Shown: positions 1-10,257, numbered from the stretch's first letter. The stretch: 64,000 nucleotides of DNA from CAVROP01 sp050012175 (GCA_050012175.1 JBEKHR010000003.1:62001-126000); one strand, 5' to 3'. The notes: generated by a model from the sequence alone, not told the origin. Numbers and translations are program-made.

Positions 1-2
1 AG

Positions 3-2687
3 CTATTCCGGTAGGTCGATCTGGCCTTCAATGCGGAAATGTCCGGTAAGACCGGGCGCTCCGGTATCTGGCTGACCACCGCCGATGCTGATGCTGTAGT
101 CTCCGCCGGCGATGACGGGATGGCCGTCCTCGGTCACCATGCCCAGGTCGCGGTTCTTCAGCTCGAAGTGAACCTTCTGGCTTGCGCCCGGATTGAGATG
201 AATGCGCTGGAATCCGCGGAGAGCGATCTGGGGCGCACCCGGGACCAGTGGGAACTTCAGATAAAGCTGCACGACCTCATCGCCCGCTACCTTTCCTGTA
301 TTCGTCACGGTCACGTCGGCCGACACTGGATCGCCCGCACTCACGGCCGTTCGCGGTACGCTGAGGTCACTGTAGCTGAAGGTCGTATAGCTCAGGCCGT
401 ACCCGAAGGGATACAGCGGCTTGCCCGTGAAGTAGCGGTAGGTCCGCCCTTCCATCGAGTAGTTCTCGAAATTCGGTAACTGGCTCGTGTCCTTGTAGAA
501 CGTGACCGGGAGGCGTCCGGCGGGGTTGTTCTTGCCGGAGAGAGTTTCGGCGACGGCCGCGCCGCCTTCTTCGCCGGGATACCACGCATCGAGGATGGCA
601 TTAACGTGCTCCTTGGCCCAGTTCACAGCGAGAGCACTGCCGTTCGTGAGGACAAGAACAACAGGCTTACCTGTGGCAACGAGCGCCTCGAGCAGATCCT
701 CTTCCGGCTTGGGCAGATCGAGGTTGGTGCGATCGCCGCCCTTGAAGCCGGGCTCGCTCACCTGCATCTCCTCGCCTTCCAGTTCGCTGGTGATGCCCAG
801 GACGGCAATCACGACGTCGGCGTCCTTGGCTGCTGCAACGGCTTCGGGCTGCGGCTTGGGATTGACCTTCGACCAGACCAGCCTGGCATTGGGCATCCCG
901 TTTTCCGGCGGGGCGTACTCCACGTGCAGGGCAGCGGGCTTGCCGGCCTCTAGGAGCACCCGTCCCAGCTTGGCCTCGTTGGGATCGCCGCCATAAGAGG
1001 AGGTGACACTCTTACCATCAAGCTGGATGCGGAAGAAGCCGCTGGCCTTAAGGCCGAGATTGTAGTCGCCAGTCTCAGGCGCAGTAAGCTCACCCTCCCA
1101 GCGGATGGCGAGCGGGCGCACGTTGGCAACTTCAGGGGGTAAAGGCTGGGCAGAGGCATCGAGCGTGGGCTCCGTGCGCTGTGCCAGCGGTTTCATGGCC
1201 TCAGGGTTGTTGATGTCGGTCATGTCGAGTCTGGAGTAGCTGACATTGATGCCGGGGTGGCCGCCGACCGTCAGTGCTGAGGCAGGAACGGGATCCGCTT
1301 CGTGGCTCAGGAACTGCGTGCCAGGCACATATTGAAGGCTGGCGCCCGCGAACTCCTTGCGCAGACCTTCAAGGATGGAGACGGTGTGCGTGGGGATACC
1401 GTTGTAGTTGCCGAGCAGGACCTTGGTCTGATTTGCAAGAGGCCCGATGACGGCGATCTTGATGCCGCTGGTTTTGAGCGGCAGCGTGCCGTCGTTCTTC
1501 AAGAGCACCATGGATTCGTCGGCGATTCTGCGCGCCATGTAGCGGTGCTCAGGGCTGTTCAGCTGCCTTTCATCGATCTTGGTGTACGGGACCATGTCCG
1601 GCGGGTCGAACATACCTAGCTTCATGCGTGCGGTAAACAAGCGGATGAGCGCGGTGTCGATATCGTTCTCTTTCAGGTAACCTTCCTTGACGGCGTCGAC
1701 ATACGGCCTGTAGTCGTGATCGTCCTTCACCTTGAAGATGGAGTCGACGCACTCATTGTCCATGCCGCGCTTGAGACTGATGGCCGAGGCCTGCGCCTGT
1801 GTAGGCTCATAGTGGTGGCCTTGGTAGATGTCGATGACCGCGCCACAGTCGGAGACCACGTAGCCTTTGAAGTCCCACTTGCCGCGGAGTTGATCCTGAA
1901 GCAGAAATTCATTAGCGCAGGCGGGTTCGCCGTTGATGCTGTTGTAGGCGCACATCACAGAACCGGCCTGAGCTTCAGTAACTGTCGCGCGGAAGGCGGG
2001 CAGGTACGTGTCGAGTTCGTCATGCTTGCTCACGGTCACGTCGGCAGTGTGGCGCGTGGGCTCGGGGCCGGAGTGCACCGCGTAGTGCTTGGGCGTGGAG
2101 ATGACGCGATAGTACTTCGGATTGTCGCCCTGCAAGCCGGTGACGAAGGCGACACCCATGCGTGCGGTGAGGTATGGGTCTTCGCCGTAGGTTTCCTGTC
2201 CGCGGCCCCAGCGCGGATCGCGGAAAATGTTGATGTTGGGCGCCCAGAAGTCGAGGCCCTGGAAGATATTGCTGGACCCGCCGTTGACCTTCAGGGCCTG
2301 CGCGTGCTTGATGCGGCCCTCGGTGCCGACCACGATCGCCATCTTGTGGATGGCGTCAGGATCGAAGGTCGCGCCGAGCCCGATCGGTTCCGGGAACTCC
2401 GTCGTGCCGTTCACGGCGACTCCATGCAGCGCCTCGCTCCACCAGTCGTAGGCCGGAACCTTAAGCCGCGGAATGGCGCGCGCCTGATTCACGAGCTGCG
2501 ACGCCTTCTCCTCGAGCGTCATCCGCCCCACCAGATCCCTAGCCCGCACCTCCGGTGGCAGGGCTGGATTCAGGTACGGCGGGGTCGACGTGTCCTGCGC
2601 GATCGCACGCGGCACAGCGGCAGTACACAAGAGCATTCCGGCGCAGGCGGCGAGAACCGTCGCAACTCGCATTATGTATCCCTTCAT
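3..2687 (-). CDS. GH3 family beta-glycosidase with PA14 domain (beta-glucosidase/beta-xylosidase type)
   Basis: The 894-residue product should remove terminal beta-linked glucose or xylose from oligosaccharides outside the cytoplasm. Residues 1-31 form a Sec signal peptide ending near AIAQ. The GH3 N-terminal barrel follows (about 40-330), with the conserved 'STPKHYAVHSG' lysine-histidine motif and the nucleophile aspartate in 'YVVSDCGAV' near residue 280. The GH3 C-terminal sandwich begins near residue 390 and is interrupted at about 490-620 by a PA14-like carbohydrate-binding insert ('APETGDYNLGLKASGFFRIQL'). A fibronectin-III-like domain ends the protein. Length and order fit the plant-type xylosidase/glucosidase branch of GH3. 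It lies beside fucosidase genes, so a role in hemicellulose breakdown is inferred. The exact sugar cannot be read from sequence. Confidence 0.92.
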   Translation of the reverse strand: MKGYIMRVATVLAACAGMLLCTAAVPRAIAQDTSTPPYLNPALPPEVRARDLVGRMTLEEKASQLVNQARAIPRLKVPAYDWWSEALHGVAVNGTTEFPEPIGLGATFDPDAIHKMAIVVGTEGRIKHAQALKVNGGSSNIFQGLDFWAPNINIFRDPRWGRGQETYGEDPYLTARMGVAFVTGLQGDNPKYYRVISTPKHYAVHSGPEPTRHTADVTVSKHDELDTYLPAFRATVTEAQAGSVMCAYNSINGEPACANEFLLQDQLRGKWDFKGYVVSDCGAVIDIYQGHHYEPTQAQASAISLKRGMDNECVDSIFKVKDDHDYRPYVDAVKEGYLKENDIDTALIRLFTARMKLGMFDPPDMVPYTKIDERQLNSPEHRYMARRIADESMVLLKNDGTLPLKTSGIKIAVIGPLANQTKVLLGNYNGIPTHTVSILEGLRKEFAGASLQYVPGTQFLSHEADPVPASALTVGGHPGINVSYSRLDMTDINNPEAMKPLAQRTEPTLDASAQPLPPEVANVRPLAIRWEGELTAPETGDYNLGLKASGFFRIQLDGKSVTSSYGGDPNEAKLGRVLLEAGKPAALHVEYAPPENGMPNARLVWSKVNPKPQPEAVAAAKDADVVIAVLGITSELEGEEMQVSEPGFKGGDRTNLDLPKPEEDLLEALVATGKPVVLVLTNGSALAVNWAKEHVNAILDAWYPGEEGGAAVAETLSGKNNPAGRLPVTFYKDTSQLPNFENYSMEGRTYRYFTGKPLYPFGYGLSYTTFSYSDLSVPRTAVSAGDPVSADVTVTNTGKVAGDEVVQLYLKFPLVPGAPQIALRGFQRIHLNPGASQKVHFELKNRDLGMVTEDGHPVIAGGDYSISIGGGQPDTGAPGLTGHFRIEGQIDLPE

Positions 2688-2748
2688 CGACTGTCTCCTG
2701 ATTAGCTAGGACCAACGATTCCTATCTTGTGTGTCCACAAGCAAGAAT

Positions 2749-2880
2749 TCAGACGCAAACGATGCAGCCCATTCTTGGCCGCGGAAATCGAACGATGAGT
2801 TTGCGATTCACCGCCTCGAGGAGAAGACGGACTAGCGTTGTACCGATGTACGCTGCTCCGCCCGTAACCAGAATACGCAT
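2749..2880 (-). pseudogene. 5' fragment of an NAD-dependent sugar epimerase gene
   Basis: Reading down from the ATG at 2880 gives 43 codons beginning MRILVTGGAAYIGTTLVRLL, the glycine-rich Rossmann start (GGxxxIG) of short-chain NDP-sugar epimerases. A stop follows after 43 residues, and the last 20 or so do not look like the family. The rest of the gene is absent. It abuts a transposase fragment, which suggests a rearrangement scar. Confidence 0.6.
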
Positions 2881-2953
2881 CGTCCGATACCTGTTCCCTG
2901 CCTCCACCCGCGAAACTAGATGTACCTTCCGTCAAATCTTTCCTTGATGAGGC

Positions 2954-3097
2954 CGTGAAGCGTTCGATGATTCCCGTCCGCTTCTCCACTTCCTGCAACA
3001 ACAGACCGCCGACGTCACTGGTGATCGCTCCGCCATCAAAACGCCCCACCACTTGGAGCTGATTCAAGGGATGAGATTTGAAGGATTCTTGGTTACA
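2954..3097 (-). pseudogene. N-terminal fragment of an IS1380-type transposase
   Basis: A reading frame from about 3097 down to 2954 encodes CNQESFKSHPLNQLQ followed by VVGRFDGGAITSDVGGLLLQ and EVEKRTGIIERF. This matches the conserved start of IS1380-family transposases as I know them. Nothing of the catalytic core is present. The similarity stops sharply near 2950, and the epimerase fragment begins just beyond. It is a dead insertion-sequence remnant. Confidence 0.65.
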
Positions 3098-3350
3098 CTG
3101 TGTCCGCCAAAGGCTCTCCTCCTTCTCTGGCGCAGGCTTTTCTCCCAAAAAGACTTATGGCATGAAGGAACAGCCTTTTTCAATTTTCACGTGAGAAATC
3201 CGGGCTAATCCTTTGGCTGTAGCGCTCAGGAAAAAGCTGATCAGGTTCATTGAGGAGGCAAACTAATCCTGTTCGCCCGCAGTTTTGAACACCTGCCGTC
3301 CACGTGATTGAGGCCTTCCCTTGAGCTTTAGGCGGTGGCCGCCTACGTCA

Positions 3351-4826
3351 TCACCATTGCTCCAAGAACAGACGGAAGTCGGAGAGGGCCGGGCAAACCG
3401 GAGCATTTGTGATTCGCAACCGCAGTCGGTTAGTGGTAACCAACTGCGCGGTGCGAATCAGCCGGCAATTCCCCACGCTCGTTGCTGCCGCAATCTTGTA
3501 CCAGTCATGGCCTCTGTTTGCATCAATCTCCAGGGATTCCACCCGTTGGCCCAGACGAAGACACTCACGCACGCGGATGACATTGAATGTCACCGGCCGG
3601 GAAAACTCGAGCTGCAGTTCGGGTGTGTTTACCGAATCGTCGGTCGCCCAATAGGTGGAAGGATCTCCGTCCAGGAGGTTTTCGGGGGCATACTTTGCGC
3701 TGCCTCCACGGATGTTGCTAGCCTTCAATCTGGCGCGGCGAGCGAGATTGCTTGCGAACGTCGCGTTTCTCCATTCACCAAATCCCCGCAGGGAGGCGAG
3801 GTCCGCTTCGTTTAGTCGCCCTCGGCGATCGGGTGGAACGTTCAGCAAAAGGTTGGCACCGCGTCCAACGGATTTGAAGTAAAGGTCCGCCAGTTCACGC
3901 GGGCTTTTCACTTTGCTATCGTCCTTTTCATGCCAGAACCACCCTGGCCGGATAGACACGTCACATTCTGCCGGAAGCCACTGCTTCCCATGGCGGGTCC
4001 CCATCCTGGAGACTTTTGTGTCGACATTGCCCACTGCCGCGGGGCTACCGTTCTCTCCGACGGGATCGTAAGTTGCCCAGCAAGTTTCGTCCGCAACGCC
4101 GTCTTCATCTCCCACCCATCGTACGTCTGGCCCCACGTCGCTGAATATCACGGCATCAGGTTGCAGCTTGCGCACCAGTGCCCAGGTGTTGGGCCAATCG
4201 TAATACGTGGCCCTGTCGATTACTCTCTTTTCGCGGGCGCCACCATAGAATCCGGTACCGCCATTCGCTCCATCTAACCACACTTCAGATATGGGTCCAT
4301 ATTGTGTAAGCAGTTCCGTCAATTGCCTGCGATAGATTTCAATGTACTCCGGTTTGCCGTACGCAGCATTGTTGCGGTCCCACGGTGAGAGATAAACGCC
4401 GAACCTTAGTCCCTGGCGTAAAGCCGCCTGGGAAATTTCCCGCACCACATCACCCTTGCCATCCCTCCAGGAACTGTACCGGATGCAGTGCTCGGTGGTT
4501 TTCGTTGGCCATAGGCAGAAGCCGTCGTGGTGCTTCGCCGTCAGAATAACCGCCTTCAGGCCTGCTGTCTTTAAGCCTGATACAATGGCGTCAGGATCAA
4601 AATCTGTTGGATTGAATACGTTCGGATCTTCATCCCCCTCACCCCACTCGCGGTCAGTGAAAGTATTCACGGTGAAGTGGAGGAATGCGTAGGCTTCCAG
4701 TTGATGCCAGCGTAGCTGGCGGAGGGATGGCAACGCTCCATAAGGGGCAGGCTCAGGCTCCGAGCCCCATGCCACGGAGGCGAGCGTTGCGGTGAGGGGT
4801 GTCATTAGGAAGGTTCTTCGTTTCAT
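3351..4826 (-). CDS. GH29 alpha-L-fucosidase with C-terminal discoidin-like domain
   Basis: This 491-residue protein should hydrolyse terminal alpha-L-fucose. I chose the start at 4826 (MKRRTFLMTPL) because a GGAG site lies about 10 bases upstream; a start 19 codons earlier has no better site. The N-terminus is a secretion signal of Tat-like type (KRRTFL). The GH29 barrel shows 'AVILTAKHHDGFCLWP' and 'EVWLDGANG', whose aspartate fits the family nucleophile. After about residue 370 a beta-sandwich resembling F5/8 type C domains follows ('NIRGGSAKYAPENLLDGDPSTYWAT'). It shares the locus with two further GH29 genes but is of a clearly different subtype, lacking their 'WAHWSPQ' motif. Confidence 0.92.
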   Translation of the reverse strand: MKRRTFLMTPLTATLASVAWGSEPEPAPYGALPSLRQLRWHQLEAYAFLHFTVNTFTDREWGEGDEDPNVFNPTDFDPDAIVSGLKTAGLKAVILTAKHHDGFCLWPTKTTEHCIRYSSWRDGKGDVVREISQAALRQGLRFGVYLSPWDRNNAAYGKPEYIEIYRRQLTELLTQYGPISEVWLDGANGGTGFYGGAREKRVIDRATYYDWPNTWALVRKLQPDAVIFSDVGPDVRWVGDEDGVADETCWATYDPVGENGSPAAVGNVDTKVSRMGTRHGKQWLPAECDVSIRPGWFWHEKDDSKVKSPRELADLYFKSVGRGANLLLNVPPDRRGRLNEADLASLRGFGEWRNATFASNLARRARLKASNIRGGSAKYAPENLLDGDPSTYWATDDSVNTPELQLEFSRPVTFNVIRVRECLRLGQRVESLEIDANRGHDWYKIAAATSVGNCRLIRTAQLVTTNRLRLRITNAPVCPALSDFRLFLEQW

Positions 4827-5111
4827 GGTGTTTTTGTTCTCCAGTTGGCATTGTTTTCGGATCTCGCACCGGTGCTCTGTCATCTTAGTGCGTAATACGT
4901 TAGCCAGTCTGCGACAGGATTCGACTGCCGCCGGGGATTTTGCTCCTACAAGCGGCAGACCCTGCTACTTCCCTGCGCCCCGGATGAACGAATACAAGGC
5001 CTGACTGTTCCGGAGAGCCCTCAAAGTGTCTACTCCTTCCCAAAGGTCCGGCGCTGATTAGGGTTCGAAATCTGTGAAGGCATGCCGATCCCGCCCCACC
5101 AGCCTTGTTGT

Positions 5112-6134
5112 TCACGATGCGGGCTTTCTTTGGGTCGAGGCGCGCGCCACAACGCGTGCCTCGAGGATGATGCTCTTTGGCCGGGGGGGAGTTTTGGCTT
5201 CCATCAAAAACAAAGCGAGTTTTGCGGCCCGTTCGCCAATAGTGGCGCTCTGCTGATCGATGCTCGAAAGCGGAACGCGAAGCGATTTATCATAGTGAAG
5301 ATTGCCACAGCCAATAACTGCAACGTCTTCGGGCACTCGCAAGCCCGCCCCGAGAATTGTATCGAGTGCTCCGATCGCAATGGGATCGTTGAAACAAAAA
5401 ACACCGTCCGGCCGCGGGTTCAGCCTGAGCAACTTGTTCGTCGCCTCCGCGCCGGTGCTGTAAGCCTCAACATCACCGGACTGTGCTGGCACGACGTACT
5501 CTGTGAACGGCCCAAGATTGTTCGCTGCCAGCGCCTGGTTGTAGCCTTCCAGGCGCCCGAGACCGACGCTGGTTGCCGGACCCCGGATATGCGCGATCCT
5601 CCTGCAGCCCACCGAGACGAGATGTTGGGTTGCAAGGCGACCAACCGCGACATCGTCCACGCCGACGTAGTTGGCCGCCAGCCCCTGGAAGCACCGGTCG
5701 ATAAGAACATAGGGAGTCCTACTCTCCTCAATGCGTCTGAAACTCTCGACAGTGCACTGCGTGGAGGCCACGACAATCCCATCCACGCCCCGGCTCAGCA
5801 CCCTCTCGATCTCCTGGCGCTCCAAACGTGGATCCTCCTCCGAAGAGGAGATCAGAAGGCTGTAGTTCTTGCGCCGGAGCGAGTTGGAAAGCCCCTTTGC
5901 CACCTCAGCGAAGAACGGGTGGACGAGGTCCGGAACGATCAGTCCGACTGCATACGTCTTTCCTGTGACAAGTGCGCGAGCGGCGAAGTTCGGGTGATAG
6001 TTCATCTCCCGGACCCGCTTAAGCACCCTCTGCCGCGTCTCCTCGCTGATGTCTGGGTGGTTTCGGATCACCTTCGAAACCGTTACAACGGACATATGGA
6101 GGTCGCGCGCGATATCTTTCATGGTTACGGCCAT
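5112..6134 (-). CDS. LacI-family transcriptional regulator
   Basis: The 340-residue protein begins with a LacI helix-turn-helix and hinge (VTMKDIARDLHMSVVTVSKVIRN, residues 3-25), then a periplasmic-binding-protein-like effector domain ('YAVGLIVPDLVHPFFAEVAKGL'). It is divergent from the TonB receptor gene, with a 367-base AT-rich region between them, so it probably represses that receptor and neighbouring hydrolases until a sugar is bound. The ligand is unknown; fucose or a fucosylated oligosaccharide is inferred from neighbours. The second ATG at 6122 (MKDIARD) is an alternative start. Confidence 0.93.
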   Translation of the reverse strand: MAVTMKDIARDLHMSVVTVSKVIRNHPDISEETRQRVLKRVREMNYHPNFAARALVTGKTYAVGLIVPDLVHPFFAEVAKGLSNSLRRKNYSLLISSSEEDPRLERQEIERVLSRGVDGIVVASTQCTVESFRRIEESRTPYVLIDRCFQGLAANYVGVDDVAVGRLATQHLVSVGCRRIAHIRGPATSVGLGRLEGYNQALAANNLGPFTEYVVPAQSGDVEAYSTGAEATNKLLRLNPRPDGVFCFNDPIAIGALDTILGAGLRVPEDVAVIGCGNLHYDKSLRVPLSSIDQQSATIGERAAKLALFLMEAKTPPRPKSIILEARVVARASTQRKPAS

Positions 6135-6321
6135 AAGTCCTCCCTATGCGTCGTTCGTAACGAAACCTTATCAGTCATGCTTCTCTCTCGAGTTGTATAT
6201 TCATTTAGGACGGCGTTATAGTAACGGATTGAGATAACCTTAATCAAGATTTTTTGTGGTCCCTAGCATACCATCTAGGACAAAATTCCCTAACTTAAAG
6301 AAAATAGGCAAAATATTTTTC

Positions 6322-6350
6322 TTGACACGGGATAAGGGTTGGAGTAAAAC
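6322..6350 (+). promoter_or_regulatory. Candidate sigma-70 promoter for the TonB receptor, near a CG-centred palindrome
   Basis: TTGACA at 6322-6327 is followed after 17 bases by TAAAAC at 6345-6350, a good -35 and fair -10. The surrounding 6135-6501 region is far more AT-rich than its neighbours. A palindrome TAGCGCTA at 6362-6369 has the central CG typical of LacI-family operators and lies just after the promoter. The only feature tying it to the divergent regulator is position. An AAGGAGG ribosome site precedes the ATG at 6502. Confidence 0.5.
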
Positions 6351-6501
6351 ATACGTTGAAATAGCGCTAAAGTTATCGTAGTACTTTGTATGTGCGAAGG
6401 CCAGTGAGGCAACAGTCGTTCGGTCTTTCTCCAATTGCGTCTGGGTGGCGGGTCCAAGAACAAAGCTTCAATGGAACGTGAAATTCTAAGGAGGACGCGT
6501 T

Positions 6502-9500
6502 ATGAGCATAATGAGTCTTGCCGAATCAAGCCGTTCTTCAAGTCTTTGGAGAACTCTTTGGGGATTCGGTCTGCTAGCCCTCGCTTGGCTAGCATTCTCA
6601 GTCCCTTGTTTAGGGCAGTACACCACTGCCGTAATCAATGGAACAGTTCGAGACACGACAGCGGCAGTTATTCCGGGGGCCAATGTGACCCTGCAAAACG
6701 TTGAAACTGGCGTAAAGCGATCCAGCGTAAGCAACGAAGCTGGTGCTTACGTTTTCGTGGAGATTGAACCAGGAACCTATACCCTTGTGGTCCAGAAGGA
6801 GGGTTTCGAAACCTCGGAGAAAAAAGGTATCACCCTGGCCGTAAACGAAAGCACGACGTATGACTTCACTTTGGCGGTGGGTGCAACCCGGCAGGTAGTC
6901 ACAGTAGAGGCTGCTGCCGCGGCTCTTCAGACCGCTTCGGCCGAACTTGGAGATGTACTCGGCTCGCAATCTATCGAGGCCCTTCCACTCAACGGGCGCA
7001 ACTTTACCCAGTTGCTCACGTTGACTGCGGGTGCAAGCCCGGTCAACGTTGGTCAGGGCTCCAGCGGCTGGCGAACCAACGCCTTCGGCGCGTTTGTATG
7101 GCCTGCTATGAACGGCCAAACCAACCGCAGCAATACCTGGCTGCTGGACGGGGTTAGCGATACGGAAGCCATTACGGCGACGACTACAGTGACCCCAGTT
7201 GTCGATGACATCAAGGAGTTCAAGATCGATTCCCATAACGACCAAGCCCAGTTCGGGGGAGGCTTGGGCGGGGTCGTGAATATTGTAACCAAGTCGGGGA
7301 CGAACGAGTTTCACGGAGCGGGTTGGGAATTCCTGCGGAACAGCTCACTCGATTCGCGCAACCCTTTCTTCGCCAAGGTCAATCCGTTGCGTCAGAACCA
7401 GTTTGGAGCCAACATCGGTGGCCCGGTCATCCTGCCCCATTACAACGGCAAGAACAGAACCTTCTTCTTCGGGAGCTATGAGGGCTACCGCCAGCACAAA
7501 GCCAGCCAGACTCTCTACGTTGTTCCCACAGCGCAGGAACTTTCCGGAAACCTAAGCGCACTGGGGACACCGATTTATAACCCATTCAGTACCCAGCCGG
7601 ATCCCAGCAACCCGGGCAAATACCTCCGCGACGAATTCACAGGGGGCATCATTCCCCCAGCCCGCCTTGATCCGAATATGGTGAAGTTTGCCCAGGCGGT
7701 TTACCCCGCGCCCGTTGCAACAGGCGTGGCGGGGTTCAATGGGCTGGACAACAGTCCCTATGTTCATGACGGCGACAGCTATAGTGTTCGAGCGGATGAA
7801 AGCATGGATCCCTCCAATTCTCTCTCGTTCCGTTTCACTCGTCAGCGCTCGCCGGTCACTAGTTCAGGAGGTTACATGGGACTGAAATCCGACACGGCTT
7901 ACGACGGCTACAATCTCAACCTGTCTTGGCTGCACACTTTCGGGCCGGGGGCCGTTCTCCAGCTCCGGTTTGGTCGCAATATTGGCAGCGTTGGCCCCAC
8001 GACCGTGTTTAGCGGGGGAGACGTTGCTTCAATAGTCAGCGACACCGGGTTTGCGAACTCGTTTGTCTGCGGGCACAAATTTAGCTTCAGGTCCTGCATG
8101 CTCCCCAGCATGGGAATATCCGGGTTTGTGGGCGGCGGCGAGGGTAACAGTAAACCCAACAATAATTCCAACACCTACGAATGGAAAGCGGATTTCTCCA
8201 AGGTCCACGGCCGACACACGTTCTTCCTGGGAGCAAGCGTTGACACGAACAACCAGGGGGCTGCGGCATCTTCCAGCGAGGGTGTCAGCTTCGCCGCTTT
8301 TGAGACCTCGAACCTTGAAAGCACCGCGAACACCGGCAACGCTTTGGCTTCGTTTCTGTTAGGTGTTCCGGACAATGCAAGCTGGGGGGATATTCTTAAT
8401 TCGGAGCACTCCGGAAAGGTGATCGGCTTCTATATCCAGGACCAGTGGAAAGCTACGGACCGGCTGACGGTGAATCTGGGAATTCGTTATGATTTCACAC
8501 TTGTCCCAATTATAACGACTACAAACGGCGGGGAACACCTGGGTTTAACTGACACCGATAACGGTACTTTTATTATGCAGCATAACGCACCTCCGTGCAG
8601 CTCGACGCAGTTTGCTCCCTGCATTCCAGGAGGGGTGCTGCCCGCGCATGTGGTTGTTTCGTCCAATGGAAAGTTGTACCAAAACGATTACACCAATGTT
8701 CAGCCGCGCGTTGGGTTAGCCTACCGCATCGGTTCAAAAGATGTCCTCCGGGCATCGTTCGGAAAGGTGTATGACAACTGGGCCGGCGTGAACCAGTCAG
8801 CTCAGAACATGCAGCAGTGGCCCACGGTGGGCTTCAATTTAGCCGAAAACCTGAACTCAACCGTCCCCACGATAACCGCGGAGAATCCAATGGCCGGTTT
8901 CACAGGGGCTTATCCCCCGCCTACTCCGTTCGGGTTAACTAGTTGGAACGGTGAACCTAACTTTCGTGCTCCGTATTCCGACCAATGGAACTTCGGAGTC
9001 CAACACCAACTGGGGGGTAATACCGTTCTGACCGCAAATTATGTGGGCTCGGAGTCCATCCGGACGGACATCGGGACCATGGGAAATACGGCTACCGTAC
9101 CCGGTCCTGGACCCGTATCGGCACGAGCCCCCTACTCGTACATAACCCCTACGTTTTTTGATAAGAGTATCGGGCGGGCGAGCTACAATGCATTCCAATT
9201 TTCGATGCATCGAACTTCGAGCAAGGGTTTGACATACATGGTTTCGTACACCTGGTCCAAGACAATGGATATTGGTTCTGACGGCTGGTATTGCTCGGAA
9301 GGATGCAGCATCGAGAATATGTATGACCTGAACGCGAACAAGAGTGTAGCCGGATACGATCTGACGCACAATCTCACGGGGAGCTTGGCCTATCAACTTC
9401 CCGTCGGCAAGGGCCGAAGGTTCAACAGCAATCGCGCCGCGAACTACGTCTTCGGCGATTGGGCCTTGAACGGGATTCTCACCTTCACTTCAGGATTGCC

Positions 9501-9897
9501 TTACAATATCTCAGTCTGCGGCGACATCGCAAACACTGGAAACTCGTCTTGTTACGAACGGCCCAACCTCGTGGGTGATCCGAAAATTTCAAATCCCAGC
9601 CGCGCGCAGTGGTTCAACCCGGCCGCCTTTGCGCTTCCTGCGGCATACACGTTTGGCAATCTGGGGCGGAATGCATACCGCGCCGACCCGTACAAGAACC
9701 TGGACCTTTCGTTGTTCCGTGATTTCCCGATCACCGAGAGCAAGCGATTCGAGTTCCGAGTCGAGGCATTTAATCTTCCGAACCATCCGACTTGGGGAGT
9801 TCCGAACAGCGTCGTGAACCAGAATCTTTTTGGAGTAGTGCAAAGTACTAGGAGCACAGAACGGCAAATTCAGTTTGCTCTGAAGTTCTATTACTGA
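6502..9897 (+). CDS. TonB-dependent outer-membrane receptor, Oar-like, with carboxypeptidase-regulatory domain
   Basis: The 1131-residue protein is the probable outer-membrane importer of large sugar ligands. Residues 1-40 are a signal peptide ending in 'PCLGQ'. A carboxypeptidase-regulatory-like domain follows at about 45-125 ('INGTVRDTTAAVIPGANVTLQNVETG'). The plug domain comes next ('SIEALPLNGRNFTQLLTL', 'GGVVNIVTKSGTNEFHG'), and then a beta-barrel of about 850 residues ending in aromatic FALKFYY. This architecture is expanded in Acidobacteriota, where it replaces the SusC receptors of Bacteroidota; no SusD partner is seen. The start is fixed by AAGGAGG about 8 bases upstream. It stands at the head of the forward-strand gene run and is divergent from a LacI gene. 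Confidence 0.93.
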   Translation: MSIMSLAESSRSSSLWRTLWGFGLLALAWLAFSVPCLGQYTTAVINGTVRDTTAAVIPGANVTLQNVETGVKRSSVSNEAGAYVFVEIEPGTYTLVVQKEGFETSEKKGITLAVNESTTYDFTLAVGATRQVVTVEAAAAALQTASAELGDVLGSQSIEALPLNGRNFTQLLTLTAGASPVNVGQGSSGWRTNAFGAFVWPAMNGQTNRSNTWLLDGVSDTEAITATTTVTPVVDDIKEFKIDSHNDQAQFGGGLGGVVNIVTKSGTNEFHGAGWEFLRNSSLDSRNPFFAKVNPLRQNQFGANIGGPVILPHYNGKNRTFFFGSYEGYRQHKASQTLYVVPTAQELSGNLSALGTPIYNPFSTQPDPSNPGKYLRDEFTGGIIPPARLDPNMVKFAQAVYPAPVATGVAGFNGLDNSPYVHDGDSYSVRADESMDPSNSLSFRFTRQRSPVTSSGGYMGLKSDTAYDGYNLNLSWLHTFGPGAVLQLRFGRNIGSVGPTTVFSGGDVASIVSDTGFANSFVCGHKFSFRSCMLPSMGISGFVGGGEGNSKPNNNSNTYEWKADFSKVHGRHTFFLGASVDTNNQGAAASSSEGVSFAAFETSNLESTANTGNALASFLLGVPDNASWGDILNSEHSGKVIGFYIQDQWKATDRLTVNLGIRYDFTLVPIITTTNGGEHLGLTDTDNGTFIMQHNAPPCSSTQFAPCIPGGVLPAHVVVSSNGKLYQNDYTNVQPRVGLAYRIGSKDVLRASFGKVYDNWAGVNQSAQNMQQWPTVGFNLAENLNSTVPTITAENPMAGFTGAYPPPTPFGLTSWNGEPNFRAPYSDQWNFGVQHQLGGNTVLTANYVGSESIRTDIGTMGNTATVPGPGPVSARAPYSYITPTFFDKSIGRASYNAFQFSMHRTSSKGLTYMVSYTWSKTMDIGSDGWYCSEGCSIENMYDLNANKSVAGYDLTHNLTGSLAYQLPVGKGRRFNSNRAANYVFGDWALNGILTFTSGLPYNISVCGDIANTGNSSCYERPNLVGDPKISNPSRAQWFNPAAFALPAAYTFGNLGRNAYRADPYKNLDLSLFRDFPITESKRFEFRVEAFNLPNHPTWGVPNSVVNQNLFGVVQSTRSTERQIQFALKFYY

Positions 9898-10257
9898 GTT
9901 TCACTTGGGGATTCGGTACAATGTAAACGGCGGGCGGGAGGGGTTGTAGCGTTGCCGCTTCCGCTCGCCCCAATTTCCAGCGGAGCCGCAGCAGCGCAAA
10001 GCAAGCTAAGTTTCGGGCAGGGCGACAGGAAGCGGAAAATCCCCGCGAAAATCGAGTGCAGTGAACCCCGCGCGGACGCTGAGGTTGAGAAGTGGTGCTA
10101 TAGCTGCGCTGTCCGAAACGGACAGGCCCGAAACACGGATTAATCGCCGCGGGTCTGCAACGGAAGGAGATCTTCGGCCGTGTGTGGGTAATGGCCCCAC
10201 GGGGTTTTCTGTAGCGTTTGTCGGCATCTGCGCAAAGAAGTGCATCGGATCTAGAGG
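9898..10257 (+). other. 360-base intergenic region, no gene seen
   Basis: The short frames on both strands have no family signature. I found no convincing terminator or promoter. A GC-rich patch with imperfect inverted repeats lies at about 9928-9970. Confidence 0.5.

Noticed and set aside
1716..2705. A 329-codon open frame on the forward strand
   Set aside because: It lies antisense to the well-supported GH3 gene and has no recognisable domain; typical of GC-rich shadow frames.
5082..6221. A 379-codon open frame antisense to the LacI gene
   Set aside because: No family similarity, and the opposite strand has a full LacI protein with a clear HTH.
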